Positions 54,052-63,233 of a DNA stretch of 64,000 nucleotides are shown here, piece after piece (the stretch's first letter is position 1; every line of letters starts with the position of its first letter). The stretch is from Clostridiales bacterium (GTDB lineage: Bacteria > Bacillota > Clostridia > Saccharofermentanales > Saccharofermentanaceae). Location: positions 1 through 64,000 of the forward strand of contig JAFWPB010000014.1 of NCBI GenBank assembly GCA_017545245.1. The letters are read 5' to 3'. A model generated the notes under the pieces. The model had not been told where the DNA came from and did not search any database. It saw only the letters and a list, made by a program, of their open reading frames with translations. Made by a program: the position numbers and the translations under genes.

Positions 54052-55557
54052 TTATTTCTTCAACAAGTCCAATACTGTCTGGCGCATATTCTCCTTTTCG
54101 ATCAGGAGATTATGGAGGATCGGCTTCTTGTTGATGTCCTTCAAACCGTATGGAATCTCCAGACCACTCTCTTCAGAAAGTTCTTTTGTAATCACTTCAT
54201 CAGAACGGCCGTTGCTGTATCCCGCACCATTCAAGGAATCCATGACCGATGGCGCGAATTTAAAAGGACTTGCCGTGGAGACGAATACTGTCTTGGTCTC
54301 ATCGCCGGATCTCTGGTAGTAACGGTTATAGATGTTGAAACCGACAGCGGTATGTGTGTCGACCACATTATCGCAACGGTCATATACGTCACGGATCGTC
54401 TTCATGATGCCGGCTTCATCAGCAAATCCGCCGACGAATGTCATCTGGAGAGTATGCAGTGTTTCCGGATCTACAGTATATGTACCCTTGGTCTTCAGTT
54501 CTTCCATCCATGTCGCAGTCTTTTCTGCGTTCTTGCCGGTTACTTCGAAAAGAAGTCTCTCGAGATTGCTGGAAATAAGAATATCCATTGACGGTGAGTT
54601 TGTCTTGAAGAACTCACGGTTACGGTCATATGTACCACTTCTAAAGAAGTCGGACAATACTTTGTTCTTATTGGAAGCACAGATGAGTTTCTTCACCGGG
54701 ATACCCATCTTCTTCGCATACCAGGCAGCAAGGATATTTCCGAAATTTCCTGTCGGAACGACCACATTCATCTTCTCGCCGAAGTTGAATTCTTCATATT
54801 TCAGAAGTTCCACATAGGATGCAACATAGTATGCGATCTGCGGAACGAGACGGCCCCAGTTGATCGAGTTGGCCGAAGATAGAACGATACCCATGTTATT
54901 CAGTTCCTCTGCCATGGACGGATCACCGAAGATTGCCTTCACACCGGACTGCGCATCGTCGAAGCAGCCGTTGACGGCTACAACATGTACGTTATTTCCT
55001 TCCGTCGTGATCATCTGTTGCTTCTGCGCATCCGATACACCCTCCGAAGGATAGAATACGATAACTTCTGTACCCGGAAGATCTTTGAATCCCTCAAGCG
55101 CAGCTTTTCCTGTATCACCGGATGTAGCAGTCAGGATGCAGATTTTTCTGTTTTCTCCTGTCTTTCTGGCCGAAGCTGTCATCAGGTGTGGCAGAAGCTG
55201 GAGTGCCATGTCTTTAAATGCTGCCGTCGGACCATGCCACAGTTCGAGCATGTACTCGCGCGGATTATACTTATTCAGCTGAACCAGTGGTGCCGGCTTC
55301 TCGCCGAACTTTTCTTCCGCATAGGCCTGCTCGGTATATCCGAGAAGTTCATCGTAGGTAAAATCAGTCAGATATTTGCTCAGGACCGTCGCCGCGATCT
55401 GCGGATAAGTCATCTCGGTCATCGCCATGATCTCTTTTTTAGTAAGCTGAGGAATCTCCTCCGGCACGAAAAGGCCACCATCCGGTGCAATACCCTGCTT
55501 GATCGCCTCTGCCGAGGTAAACTTCTTTTCATATCCTCTTGTGCTGATGTACATCAT
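54052..55557 (-). CDS. thrC: Threonine synthase
   Basis: A 501-residue PLP enzyme converting O-phosphohomoserine to threonine. The PLP lysine is Lys115 in PTAAFKDMALQ; the SGDTGKAA phosphate loop and GNFGNILAAWYAKKMG segment are intact, and the length fits the long (class II, yeast/E. coli-like) form. An AAGGAG ribosome site precedes the ATG pair; either ATG could serve. It is the last gene of a run that begins with the cohesin-like surface protein, 14 bases after the TPR gene. No other threonine-pathway gene is near. Confidence 0.96.
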   Translation of the reverse strand: MMYISTRGYEKKFTSAEAIKQGIAPDGGLFVPEEIPQLTKKEIMAMTEMTYPQIAATVLSKYLTDFTYDELLGYTEQAYAEEKFGEKPAPLVQLNKYNPREYMLELWHGPTAAFKDMALQLLPHLMTASARKTGENRKICILTATSGDTGKAALEGFKDLPGTEVIVFYPSEGVSDAQKQQMITTEGNNVHVVAVNGCFDDAQSGVKAIFGDPSMAEELNNMGIVLSSANSINWGRLVPQIAYYVASYVELLKYEEFNFGEKMNVVVPTGNFGNILAAWYAKKMGIPVKKLICASNKNKVLSDFFRSGTYDRNREFFKTNSPSMDILISSNLERLLFEVTGKNAEKTATWMEELKTKGTYTVDPETLHTLQMTFVGGFADEAGIMKTIRDVYDRCDNVVDTHTAVGFNIYNRYYQRSGDETKTVFVSTASPFKFAPSVMDSLNGAGYSNGRSDEVITKELSEESGLEIPYGLKDINKKPILHNLLIEKENMRQTVLDLLKK

Positions 55558-55571
55558 AGAAAAACAACTCC

Positions 55572-56423
55572 TTATTGTCCATATTTCTCATGATATTCGG
55601 AAAGGATCGCTGCTACTTCAGGATCCCCTGCATTCTCTTCGAGTTTGGATTCAAGATACTCGACCTTGTCCACTGCCTTGGCTTTCTCTGAAGATTTCGA
55701 TATAGCCGGAATGATCAGATATTTACATGCAAAAAACAAGCCAACCAGAATAAGGAATACGACCACGCCGATCAACGTCATGCGCATCTTTTCGGCTGGT
55801 GTTTTCGGGAAATCCACTTCGATCTCGTCATCCGGGATCTCGCCATTAGACGAGGTCGTCTGCATCAAGGCATCCCGGATCTCCTTCTCCGTCGCAAGGC
55901 GGCGCTTGGTCGGTTTTCTCGGGGCTTTGAGAAGGATCGGCGCCTGCATATGGATCCGCTCGCGGTTCTCACTCTCCGCAACCATTGGTGACTCCTGGCG
56001 CGTAATAGCCGAAGAAAGTGCTTTTAGCGGAGACTCTTCCGTCTTCTCATCCGGCACGGCCGCCTGCGCCTCTTCCATATCTTTCTTCGCTTCGGACAGG
56101 CAGAACTGCGCAAGCTCCGTCATCTCCTGTGAATGAAGTCCGCTCGTGAGCGCATGTTCAAAACAAGAGAGCGCCCTGTGATACTCTTCACACTGCGCGA
56201 CGCAGATACCAAACATCAGTGATGGTTCGCCCCAGTCCGGGTAGACCGTGATGATCTTCTTCAGGGATATGATCGCCACATCCGCGCCGTCATTATTTGT
56301 ATTAAAGAGCGCGCGGTTATACTGTCGTGCCAGCTGCTCCGCTTCTTCCGGCGCCAACCGGAATGCGGCCAGGTCACGTGTGGTGATCTCCGGGATCGAT
56401 TGTCCTACAGTTTTCCAGTCCAT
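55572..56423 (-). CDS. TPR-type protein with C-terminal membrane segment
   Basis: A 283-residue protein. Residues about 22-125 form TPR-like helices (YNRALFNTNNDGADVAIISL, YHRALSCFEHAL), followed by a polar linker (about 130-205) and one membrane segment (about 213-233) with a short charged tail. The TPR part would face the cytoplasm. No catalytic motif is seen; it is probably a membrane-tethered adaptor. It lies 13 bases after folC and 14 bases before thrC. Confidence 0.72.
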   Translation of the reverse strand: MDWKTVGQSIPEITTRDLAAFRLAPEEAEQLARQYNRALFNTNNDGADVAIISLKKIITVYPDWGEPSLMFGICVAQCEEYHRALSCFEHALTSGLHSQEMTELAQFCLSEAKKDMEEAQAAVPDEKTEESPLKALSSAITRQESPMVAESENRERIHMQAPILLKAPRKPTKRRLATEKEIRDALMQTTSSNGEIPDDEIEVDFPKTPAEKMRMTLIGVVVFLILVGLFFACKYLIIPAISKSSEKAKAVDKVEYLESKLEENAGDPEVAAILSEYHEKYGQ

Positions 56424-56436
56424 TTCGCTTTCCTTT

Positions 56437-57864
56437 TCAGGTTTTACCCTGTCGCTTCTCCCATCCCGATACGATCGTTTCCCGGACCTGTCCGAGAAGA
56501 TAAAGTGAACCGATCACATAGAGCGGCGAACGGTTCCGCACAGCCCGCGCAATGGCATTCGCACAGGCATCAGTCGCATCATCGCAGGAAGCGAGTTTTT
56601 CTTTAGCATTATACATACAGGATTGCGAATTGTAAAACGCTTTCCCGTTTACTAACACTTCTTCAAAAGCTCTTTTCAGGGAGACTGCGTCCATCGCCCT
56701 TTTCTGTTCAGGACGCACAAACGTGATCCGTCCGAGCGGGACACACCATCTTTCCGCCAGAATGGAGAGCATCTTGCTCACGTCTTTGTCCGCCATGACG
56801 CCCATGACGATCTCGCAAGGTGCGCAGTTTCTAAGTCTCTTCGTATCCTCCAGAAAATCACAGAACGCAGTAATTCCCTGCGGGTTATGCGCACCATCGA
56901 GGATGATCGGAAGTTTGTCCGAGACCACTTCCAGTCTTCCCTTCCATCTTGTATGAAGGATTCCCTCTTTTCTGGCCTCTTCGGAAACCAGATCCTGCAT
57001 TGCGGTGATTGCCAGCGACGCATTAATGATCTGGTAGGCACCCTGCATCCTTGTAAAATACTCCACACCGTCCAGTACGAATTTCTGTCCGGAAAGATCC
57101 GATGAGATCCTTCTGGCCGCATTATTCTTTACGAAAAGCATCGGCGCGTGTTTTTCTTCTGCGATCCTGCGGAGTGTTTCCTTAGCGGAAGCCGCTTCCT
57201 CTGGAGTCACCGCCGCCTGCTCTGTCTCCATGGCAAATACCGGGCAGCCTTTCTTGATAATGCCGCCCTTTTCTGAAGCGATCTCAGAAAGTGTATTCCC
57301 CAGGCGGTCCATATGATCGTACCCCAGTGCGGTAATGATCGAGCACACAGGGTTTTCAATTACGTTTGTCGAGTCGAGACGGCCACCCAGTCCCGTCTCA
57401 AGAACAACATATTCACAGTTCTTTTCACAGAAATACAGGAATGCAACGGCTGTCACCAGTTCAAATTCTGTCGGATGTTCTTCGCCCTCTGCGAGAAGCT
57501 CCCTGACTTTGTTCTCCACGACTTCGGAAAGCCGCCAGAGATCGTCCGGCCCGATTTCACCGGACTTGTCGTCTTTTTCCCATGCAAGAAGACCTTCTTT
57601 TCCGTCCAGTATACGGATCCTCTCCGAGAAACGTTCAAGATAGGGGGATGTATAAAGGCCGACTTTGTGTCCGTCACAGGCCAGCATGGCCGCACAGAAG
57701 GCGGACACCGATCCTTTTCCATTCGTTCCGGCAATATGCACCGCATGAAGATCTTTCTGCGGATCTCCTAATTTGGCAAGCAGCGCCTGCATTCTGGAAA
57801 GACCGAGTTTGATTCCGAAACGGTTGGCCGACTGAAGAAATAGCGGAGCACTCGAATCGATCAT
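56437..57864 (-). CDS. folC: Folylpolyglutamate synthase / dihydrofolate synthase
   Basis: A 475-residue Mur-ligase-family enzyme that adds glutamate to folates, and often to dihydropteroate as well. The P-loop HIAGTNGKGS (43-52), the YTSPYLERFSERI substrate segment and the LDGAHNPQGI motif are present. The ATG at 57864 begins one base after the gtrA stop and follows AAGGAAG; the ORF extends 33 codons further into gtrA without support. Confidence 0.94.
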   Translation of the reverse strand: MIDSSAPLFLQSANRFGIKLGLSRMQALLAKLGDPQKDLHAVHIAGTNGKGSVSAFCAAMLACDGHKVGLYTSPYLERFSERIRILDGKEGLLAWEKDDKSGEIGPDDLWRLSEVVENKVRELLAEGEEHPTEFELVTAVAFLYFCEKNCEYVVLETGLGGRLDSTNVIENPVCSIITALGYDHMDRLGNTLSEIASEKGGIIKKGCPVFAMETEQAAVTPEEAASAKETLRRIAEEKHAPMLFVKNNAARRISSDLSGQKFVLDGVEYFTRMQGAYQIINASLAITAMQDLVSEEARKEGILHTRWKGRLEVVSDKLPIILDGAHNPQGITAFCDFLEDTKRLRNCAPCEIVMGVMADKDVSKMLSILAERWCVPLGRITFVRPEQKRAMDAVSLKRAFEEVLVNGKAFYNSQSCMYNAKEKLASCDDATDACANAIARAVRNRSPLYVIGSLYLLGQVRETIVSGWEKRQGKT

Positions 57865-57865
57865 G

Positions 57866-58438
57866 TTATGCTTCCTTGACCTCTTCGGCTGCATCTTCCA
57901 CCTTCGGCTCTTCCTTCTTCTTAAAGATGAAGATCTTACTAAAGATATAGTTGGCAACAACAACGAAGACGGCTATAAAGATCTTGATGATATATTTGTT
58001 TGTCACATTGAAACCAAAAATAGAGAACCAGAGATCATCCTGCGGCATATTGAATGCATTTTCCATTACCATGATGCCCAGCGTAAAAAGACCGATCTCG
58101 AATGCAAACAATGTAAAAAGCCGTGCAACTACGAAGTTGAAAAACTCGCGCACTACATTACCTTTGGTCTTGAAAACAAATTTCTTATTCGTAATATATG
58201 CGAATACAATGGCAACGACCCAAGCCACGACGTTAACGAAAACGATATACAAATCAAGATCGAATCCGAAGATACTGACCGGCCACTTTACATCGAAACA
58301 CTTATCGAGAACGGTAAATGCAACAAGATTTACTACCGTCGTCAAAACTCCAAACACGAAGTACCAGAAGATTTCCTGAAATTTCTTGCTTTTTATGAGT
58401 GTCTTCAGTTTAGATTGTCCTTCTACATTATTCGACAT
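57866..58438 (-). CDS. GtrA-family membrane protein
   Basis: A 190-residue protein with four membrane segments in the GtrA/DPMS_TM pattern (FVFGVLTTVVNLVAF; ITNKKFVFKTK after helix 2; NYIFSKIFIF at the end of helix 4). GtrA proteins are thought to help flip or deliver lipid-linked sugars for wall or teichoic-acid decoration. It lies two bases after the surface-protein gene and one base before folC, so the three are translated closely together. A highly charged C-terminal tail (KKKEEPKVEDAAEEVKEA) follows the last helix. Confidence 0.9.
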   Translation of the reverse strand: MSNNVEGQSKLKTLIKSKKFQEIFWYFVFGVLTTVVNLVAFTVLDKCFDVKWPVSIFGFDLDLYIVFVNVVAWVVAIVFAYITNKKFVFKTKGNVVREFFNFVVARLFTLFAFEIGLFTLGIMVMENAFNMPQDDLWFSIFGFNVTNKYIIKIFIAVFVVVANYIFSKIFIFKKKEEPKVEDAAEEVKEA

Positions 58439-58440
58439 CG

Positions 58441-59925
58441 CTATACTCTCCTTGGTTTGGCCTGACGGCGGAATTGATGGCGCCTTCTATAGAACATCAG
58501 ACCGATGATCAGCGCTTCAACCACAGCTATACTAGCACAAACAATGAATAAATACAAAAACAGGTTCTGCGCCGGAGCCGTATTCTTATACGGATAGAAA
58601 TCCTTGTTCGCGGAATCAATGACATAGAACTGCGCACTGCCGTCTTCCGTCTTGAGATAAGCGATATTCGTACTCTTATCTTTCGAACAATAGCCATCGA
58701 TCTTGATTGTTCCGAACGGGATCGATGTCGGAGTAAATCCTTCCGGGATCAGGATACTGCTCGGCACCTCCGCCACAGTCAGGATCAAAGAAGAACGCAG
58801 AAGCATCTTTCCAGGTTCATAGAGACGGAGCACATTGGTTTCCTGATTATACGCAAAAAGTCCTGGCTCAGAGTCTTCGGTCCTGGCGTAGATCAGGAAG
58901 CTCTTCACTCCGTCTTTCTTAAAGCAAGGCACTTCTTTTCCTTCCAGAAGCACAGTCGTCTGCTGGAAATCAGACGGAACGACCAACGTCTCCGGCAACG
59001 GCTGGAAGAAATACTCCACGCCATTTTTATCCTTGACGGACAGACCTTCTACGGAAATCACATCGCTTCGGAAAATATTGATCGTATACACGTTGACCGA
59101 TTCGCCATCCTCCGCTTTTACCGTCACGGTAACCGCATTGTTGCCCATCTGTAGGTTCGACTCACCGTCTACCGTAACACTTGAATTGATATTGAAAGCC
59201 GTGGCGTTGACCGCAACGTCGGTTGTATTCTTGGAAACGACCACCTGATACTCGAAAATGCCGGGATCAAATTCCGGTGTAAGCTCAAAAGCGCCTACCG
59301 AAAGCGAAGACAGTGTAGCATCCGAGGAAACGACAGCCTGTACAATAACTGACGCAGCATTTCCTGCTCCGGCCACTACATTTTCAAAAGCACTGTCACG
59401 AAGTCCGGTGATGCTGCCGAGCCAGGCTTTGACCTCACCTCTTGCTGATTCCTTGATACGGAAATTCAAAATGGCAACTTTGACCGGTTCATCGGAATAA
59501 AAAGCATCGCTCATGACGCTCTTTCCTGTGGTCTCACTGTCGCCGCTGCTCTCTGTCGTACTCTGCAGAATCGCTTCTTCCAGCTTTTCGTTTACGGCAG
59601 AAAGCCGGATCACGGCGTTCTCTTCATCTTTTTCCGAATTTAACTCAAAACCTTCCAGGACCTCGCCAGCACTTGCACTGACAAACTCCAGGTTTTCCGC
59701 TTCATAGTTGATTTCGATCGGGCCAAAACGCGTAACTCCAGGAAAAGAACTGAACATAACATCGAGATGAACGATATCTCCGGCTGTCGCCGAGGTTTCC
59801 TGGAAAGAAAGATCAACAGAAACACCACCGGCAGCGATTGTTGTCGCTGCTGGATGAACGAATAATAACGCACATATCAAAAGTAATAAGATACAATTGT
59901 ATATCTTACTTCGTCTCATTTTCAT
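58441..59925 (-). CDS. Cell-surface protein with cohesin-like and cadherin-like domains
   Basis: About 494 residues. A signal peptide (1-30) is followed by a cohesin-like beta-sandwich (about 32-190: AGDIVHLDVMFSSFPGVTRF), a cadherin-like sandwich (about 200-290: ATLSSLSVGAFELTPEFDPG), and a long membrane-proximal region. One membrane segment (about 450-472) and a basic tail rich in Arg close it, so it is anchored with the domains outside. Cohesin-like folds bind dockerins in cellulosomes, but no dockerin is visible here. It heads the operon with gtrA, folC, the TPR gene and thrC. The start is uncertain: no strong ribosome site precedes the ATG at 59925 or 59919. Confidence 0.8.
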   Translation of the reverse strand: MKMRRSKIYNCILLLLICALLFVHPAATTIAAGGVSVDLSFQETSATAGDIVHLDVMFSSFPGVTRFGPIEINYEAENLEFVSASAGEVLEGFELNSEKDEENAVIRLSAVNEKLEEAILQSTTESSGDSETTGKSVMSDAFYSDEPVKVAILNFRIKESARGEVKAWLGSITGLRDSAFENVVAGAGNAASVIVQAVVSSDATLSSLSVGAFELTPEFDPGIFEYQVVVSKNTTDVAVNATAFNINSSVTVDGESNLQMGNNAVTVTVKAEDGESVNVYTINIFRSDVISVEGLSVKDKNGVEYFFQPLPETLVVPSDFQQTTVLLEGKEVPCFKKDGVKSFLIYARTEDSEPGLFAYNQETNVLRLYEPGKMLLRSSLILTVAEVPSSILIPEGFTPTSIPFGTIKIDGYCSKDKSTNIAYLKTEDGSAQFYVIDSANKDFYPYKNTAPAQNLFLYLFIVCASIAVVEALIIGLMFYRRRHQFRRQAKPRRV

Positions 59926-59980
59926 GTTTGGTCCCAATACCTGAACTTCGTTCGTGTTAGCTTGTGTTTATTTCCCCTGC

Positions 59981-60010
59981 ATTATAAAGGATAGAAGCGC
60001 CCTCTTGCAA
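59981..60010 (-). promoter_or_regulatory. Promoter of the surface-protein/gtrA/folC/thrC operon
   Basis: Minus strand: -35 TTGCAA (60005-60010), 18-bp spacer, -10 TATAAT (59981-59986). It lies right after the stop of the upstream glucosaminidase-like gene. Confidence 0.7.
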
Positions 60011-60014
60011 TAAT

Positions 60015-62573
60015 TTACGGCAAAGTGCCATAATCGTTTGGCATTTCTTCATAAATAGGGATGATGAACACGAAGGCCTCGTCGATCATATCCTGCGAAG
60101 CATACGCAGTGAAATACCGGATCGACTCATTGCTCGCCATGGAAATGTTCTGGGCATACTGATGCTGATAGAGTCCGTCTTCATTGTCGATGATATCGAA
60201 CTTCTGGAAATACAGCGTATCCTGTCCGATCTCGATGTAGCTCTTTCCGATCCACATCGCACCTCCGCAGATCGCCTTCTCCTCACTTGTCCAGGGCAGA
60301 AGCATCTCTTTTTCTTCCGCAGTGATTTTCTTCTCATTCGCCTTATATCCGTACATGGCAAACTTCGCACCATTGATCAACGCACCGTCCTTGATCTCCG
60401 GATCCGGTGTCGAGCCGATATTGTAGAAGTTATAGTACCCTTCGTATCCAGAAAGCGTTCCGTGCGCAAGTTTCGATTCGCCGTTTCTTCCCATCTCCTG
60501 CAGGATACGGCTGGCAAGAAAGTACGGCGAAACTTTTGCCGTCTCACCTGCACGGAAAAGGATCGAACTATATTCCGGATCATCCGCATCCAGGAAAGAT
60601 CCCTTCGTCATCGCCTTGATTCCCTCAATCGAGTGGACACTTGCATCAAAAGAGAGCTTCTCGAACTGGAAAACACCTGTTGGCGTGAGGAAGTTTCTCG
60701 GATCCATAAAATAGGAGACGACCTCTCTCTTTGCTGCTTTCCAGCTCTTTCCATCGTAGACCTTGCTATCCGGCTTGACCCATGTCGGGTTATATGTCGA
60801 ACTTGCCAGGCTCCGGCTGGTCTTGTCTTCATTACTCAGCACTTCTTCAAAATCGAGATTTGTGTTATATGCCTGGAACTGGTACTTCGGATGCAGGCAG
60901 TGCAGAAGCCACAGACCGTCCGCATAGGACTGCGGGAATTGCGCCATCGTCTTTGCGGCAAACCCTTCCTTATCCTGTCCATCCAGAAGATGAAGCGTAT
61001 ATGTCCGGCTGATATCATCGATTGAACTGACCGTTAACGTGATCTCATTCTTTCCTTCCTTCACGGAAATCTGGGTCCCGGAAAGAGAAAAGATCGGGAT
61101 GACCGAACCACTCTTATTCGTAAGATTTATGCTCGCCGCATACCCTTCCTGCGCCGTGCACTGGACAGTGATCTCTTCAAAAGATCTGCCGACGATTGCA
61201 TAGTCAAAGGTATTCTGGTCAAACTCCGGGTAAATTTTCAAGTCCTTGCCGGCTTTATCCTGGAAAGCCAGTTCTGTCAGATAACCATTAATCGGCAGGA
61301 ACTTCAGATCTCCCCTCTTGTATTCGACGTCGTTCATGTTCAGGTTCCGGCAACGTACGATCACGTCATTCGCTCCGTCCGGGATCGGTGCCGTCGGTCT
61401 CGGTGTCGGCACCACTCCAACATCGTCCAGAACCGCAAGGTATTCTCCATTTTCATCCTGCGCCACTTCCAGAGACTGCACCAGAGTAAAGTCGATCTTC
61501 GCTACGGAAGGCGGTGCCTCCGGGCTTCGCTTGACTCTTACATAGAATTCATTGGCGCTCCGGTCTTCTGCTGTTTCTTCATCCGAAAGCACATCCGTCT
61601 GTTTCTTTCCGCGGAGTACCTCATATTCGCAGTTATGAAGATCGTTCTCTCCAACAAGATTTCCGTACCGGTCATATAGTGCCACCGCAACATCCGATTC
61701 CAGACCAACAACATTTACATAGGCATTCTTCTCCTTCGCATCCAGAAGATACCAGGATTCCTGCATACCCTGCTCAATATTGCCGCTCTGTACCGCATCC
61801 GGCAGAAGCGTATAGCACTTCGGAATATAAATCGCACCTCCGGTCACCACCTGTCCACGTCCGTCCGACGTACGAAGAAGCACGACAACGTTGTGATTTC
61901 CGGGGATCTCGTCATGGGTATCCCACTCCATCGAAAAATCCACTTCACCGGATATCTGTGGCACATAGATCTGCCCCGGTCTCGGCTCTTCATCCACGAA
62001 AAAGTCAGCACGAAGCTCAGATCCATCGATCCTCATGGAACCATCGATTTTCCGGATACCAAAAGCATATCCTTCTTCGTTCTGAAGAGGATTGTTGATC
62101 GTTACTCCGTCAAACCGCGTACCTTTCTCATCGGAAAAACCGCCCAAAGGTCTATACTCACCCTTGACGTCTGTAAGGATCTTCTCTATCGCGTACTTTC
62201 TGGAACCGCCATCAATAAGCGTGTCGATCTCTTCTGTTTTATTCGAATCGTTATAGGCCACACATGCCAGGTCCGCTGCAAAAGCACTGTCATCTTTTCC
62301 GGATAGGAGATAATCATGTCCGGTAAAAACGATACGGACATAATCCGCAATACTTACATGGCCCTGTTCCACTTCATTCTCCCAGGTCGGAAGTGCACTC
62401 TCCGTATTCGAAAGAAGCGCGGCACGATACATCGTATCCTTGTCCGCGTTGGAAAGGGACATGCCTCCGCTAAGAGAAACCAGGGCACCGCAGACTGCAA
62501 TCAGAAAGAGGATTCCGATAAGCGCGGTAATGGAAGCCAGAATGATATAACTTTTACGAAGTTTTGCGTTCAT
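60015..62573 (-). CDS. Exported glucosaminidase-like wall hydrolase with cadherin-like domain
   Basis: An 852-residue protein anchored by one N-terminal membrane segment (about 9-33). A long beta-rich region (about 60-400) is followed by a cadherin-like sandwich (about 430-530: YLTELAFQDKAGKDLKIYPEFDQNTFDY) and a C-terminal domain of about 290 residues resembling LytB-type beta-N-acetylglucosaminidases (SPYFLASRILQEMG, GYYNFYNIGS, LYFQKFD..., QHQYAQNI). The glutamate in LQEMG is the likely catalytic acid. It would trim peptidoglycan outside the membrane. It follows the HD-domain gene by eight bases. Confidence 0.83.
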   Translation of the reverse strand: MNAKLRKSYIILASITALIGILFLIAVCGALVSLSGGMSLSNADKDTMYRAALLSNTESALPTWENEVEQGHVSIADYVRIVFTGHDYLLSGKDDSAFAADLACVAYNDSNKTEEIDTLIDGGSRKYAIEKILTDVKGEYRPLGGFSDEKGTRFDGVTINNPLQNEEGYAFGIRKIDGSMRIDGSELRADFFVDEEPRPGQIYVPQISGEVDFSMEWDTHDEIPGNHNVVVLLRTSDGRGQVVTGGAIYIPKCYTLLPDAVQSGNIEQGMQESWYLLDAKEKNAYVNVVGLESDVAVALYDRYGNLVGENDLHNCEYEVLRGKKQTDVLSDEETAEDRSANEFYVRVKRSPEAPPSVAKIDFTLVQSLEVAQDENGEYLAVLDDVGVVPTPRPTAPIPDGANDVIVRCRNLNMNDVEYKRGDLKFLPINGYLTELAFQDKAGKDLKIYPEFDQNTFDYAIVGRSFEEITVQCTAQEGYAASINLTNKSGSVIPIFSLSGTQISVKEGKNEITLTVSSIDDISRTYTLHLLDGQDKEGFAAKTMAQFPQSYADGLWLLHCLHPKYQFQAYNTNLDFEEVLSNEDKTSRSLASSTYNPTWVKPDSKVYDGKSWKAAKREVVSYFMDPRNFLTPTGVFQFEKLSFDASVHSIEGIKAMTKGSFLDADDPEYSSILFRAGETAKVSPYFLASRILQEMGRNGESKLAHGTLSGYEGYYNFYNIGSTPDPEIKDGALINGAKFAMYGYKANEKKITAEEKEMLLPWTSEEKAICGGAMWIGKSYIEIGQDTLYFQKFDIIDNEDGLYQHQYAQNISMASNESIRYFTAYASQDMIDEAFVFIIPIYEEMPNDYGTLP

Positions 62574-62581
62574 TCAAGCCC

Positions 62582-63184
62582 TCATTTACTGATCTCGTCC
62601 AAAGTCATTCCATAGGCCGGGACAAAATGCTTCATATAGTATTCCGCTTCTTCACATTCGAGTTTATGGATCGAAGCTTCGATCGTCTCTCTTGCAGAAT
62701 GGAACTCATCATTTCCGGCTTTATCTTCCATCAGGCACTTGAGATAGGCACTCAGGCGGTCTGCCGCCTTGACCAGTTTATGTACCTGCTTACGCTCTTC
62801 CGAAGAAAGGTCCGGGAGAAGAAGCGAACGGTAACTCTCCGTGACCGGCTCAGGAAGAAGTTCCAGCATAGTATTGGCAGCCTGTGCTTCTACCGCCTTA
62901 TACGCCGTCTTCAACTCATCATTCTTATACTTGATCGGAGTCGGCATATCGCCTGTAATGATCTCGGTAATATCGTGGTATAATGCCTCGCCCATCGTCA
63001 AAAGCGGATCTATGGCCGGCTTTTTCAATATCTCGTTATGGATCAAAGCCAGGGCATGAGCAATCACGGCCACATCAAAACTGTGTTCCTTCAGGTTTTC
63101 TGTTCTCGTATTCCGCATCAGACCCCAACGCTGGATGTACTGCATACGGTCCAGCATGGCGTAGAAATTGTATTGTTCTTCCAT
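62582..63184 (-). CDS. HD-domain nucleotidase, YfbR-like
   Basis: A 200-residue HD-fold phosphohydrolase. NLKEHSFDVA (about 30-39) and ALYHDITEIITGDMPTPIK (about 67-85) give the H...HD...D metal set and match YfbR-type 5'-deoxynucleotidases, which dephosphorylate deoxynucleoside monophosphates. Cytoplasmic. It lies 49 bases behind the dGTPase-like gene, so two HD enzymes acting on deoxynucleotides are probably made together. Confidence 0.88.
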   Translation of the reverse strand: MEEQYNFYAMLDRMQYIQRWGLMRNTRTENLKEHSFDVAVIAHALALIHNEILKKPAIDPLLTMGEALYHDITEIITGDMPTPIKYKNDELKTAYKAVEAQAANTMLELLPEPVTESYRSLLLPDLSSEERKQVHKLVKAADRLSAYLKCLMEDKAGNDEFHSARETIEASIHKLECEEAEYYMKHFVPAYGMTLDEISK

Positions 63185-63233
63185 TCCTCTATCCTTTTCT
63201 CTTTCCTTCTCTTCTCACCGGCAGATTTCTTTC

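Larger units (their letters stand above)
649..62289. repeat. Dispersed over-represented 9-mer AAAAGCACT
   Basis: Exact copies on the plus strand start at 649, 3615, 8315, 17335, 20624, 22123, 25504, 28455, 36288, 44311, 48228, 51754, 59386 and 62281. On the minus strand they occupy 13892-13900, 27287-27295, 44147-44155, 47192-47200 and 56017-56025. That is 19 copies where random sequence predicts about 0.5 for both strands together. One-base variants are much rarer (for example AAAAGCACC at 1885 and 43111, AAAAGCACG at 18805), so all nine bases appear to matter. Copies are spread fairly evenly and lie in genes in either sense and between genes. Counting was by eye and a few copies may be missed. 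Confidence 0.85.
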
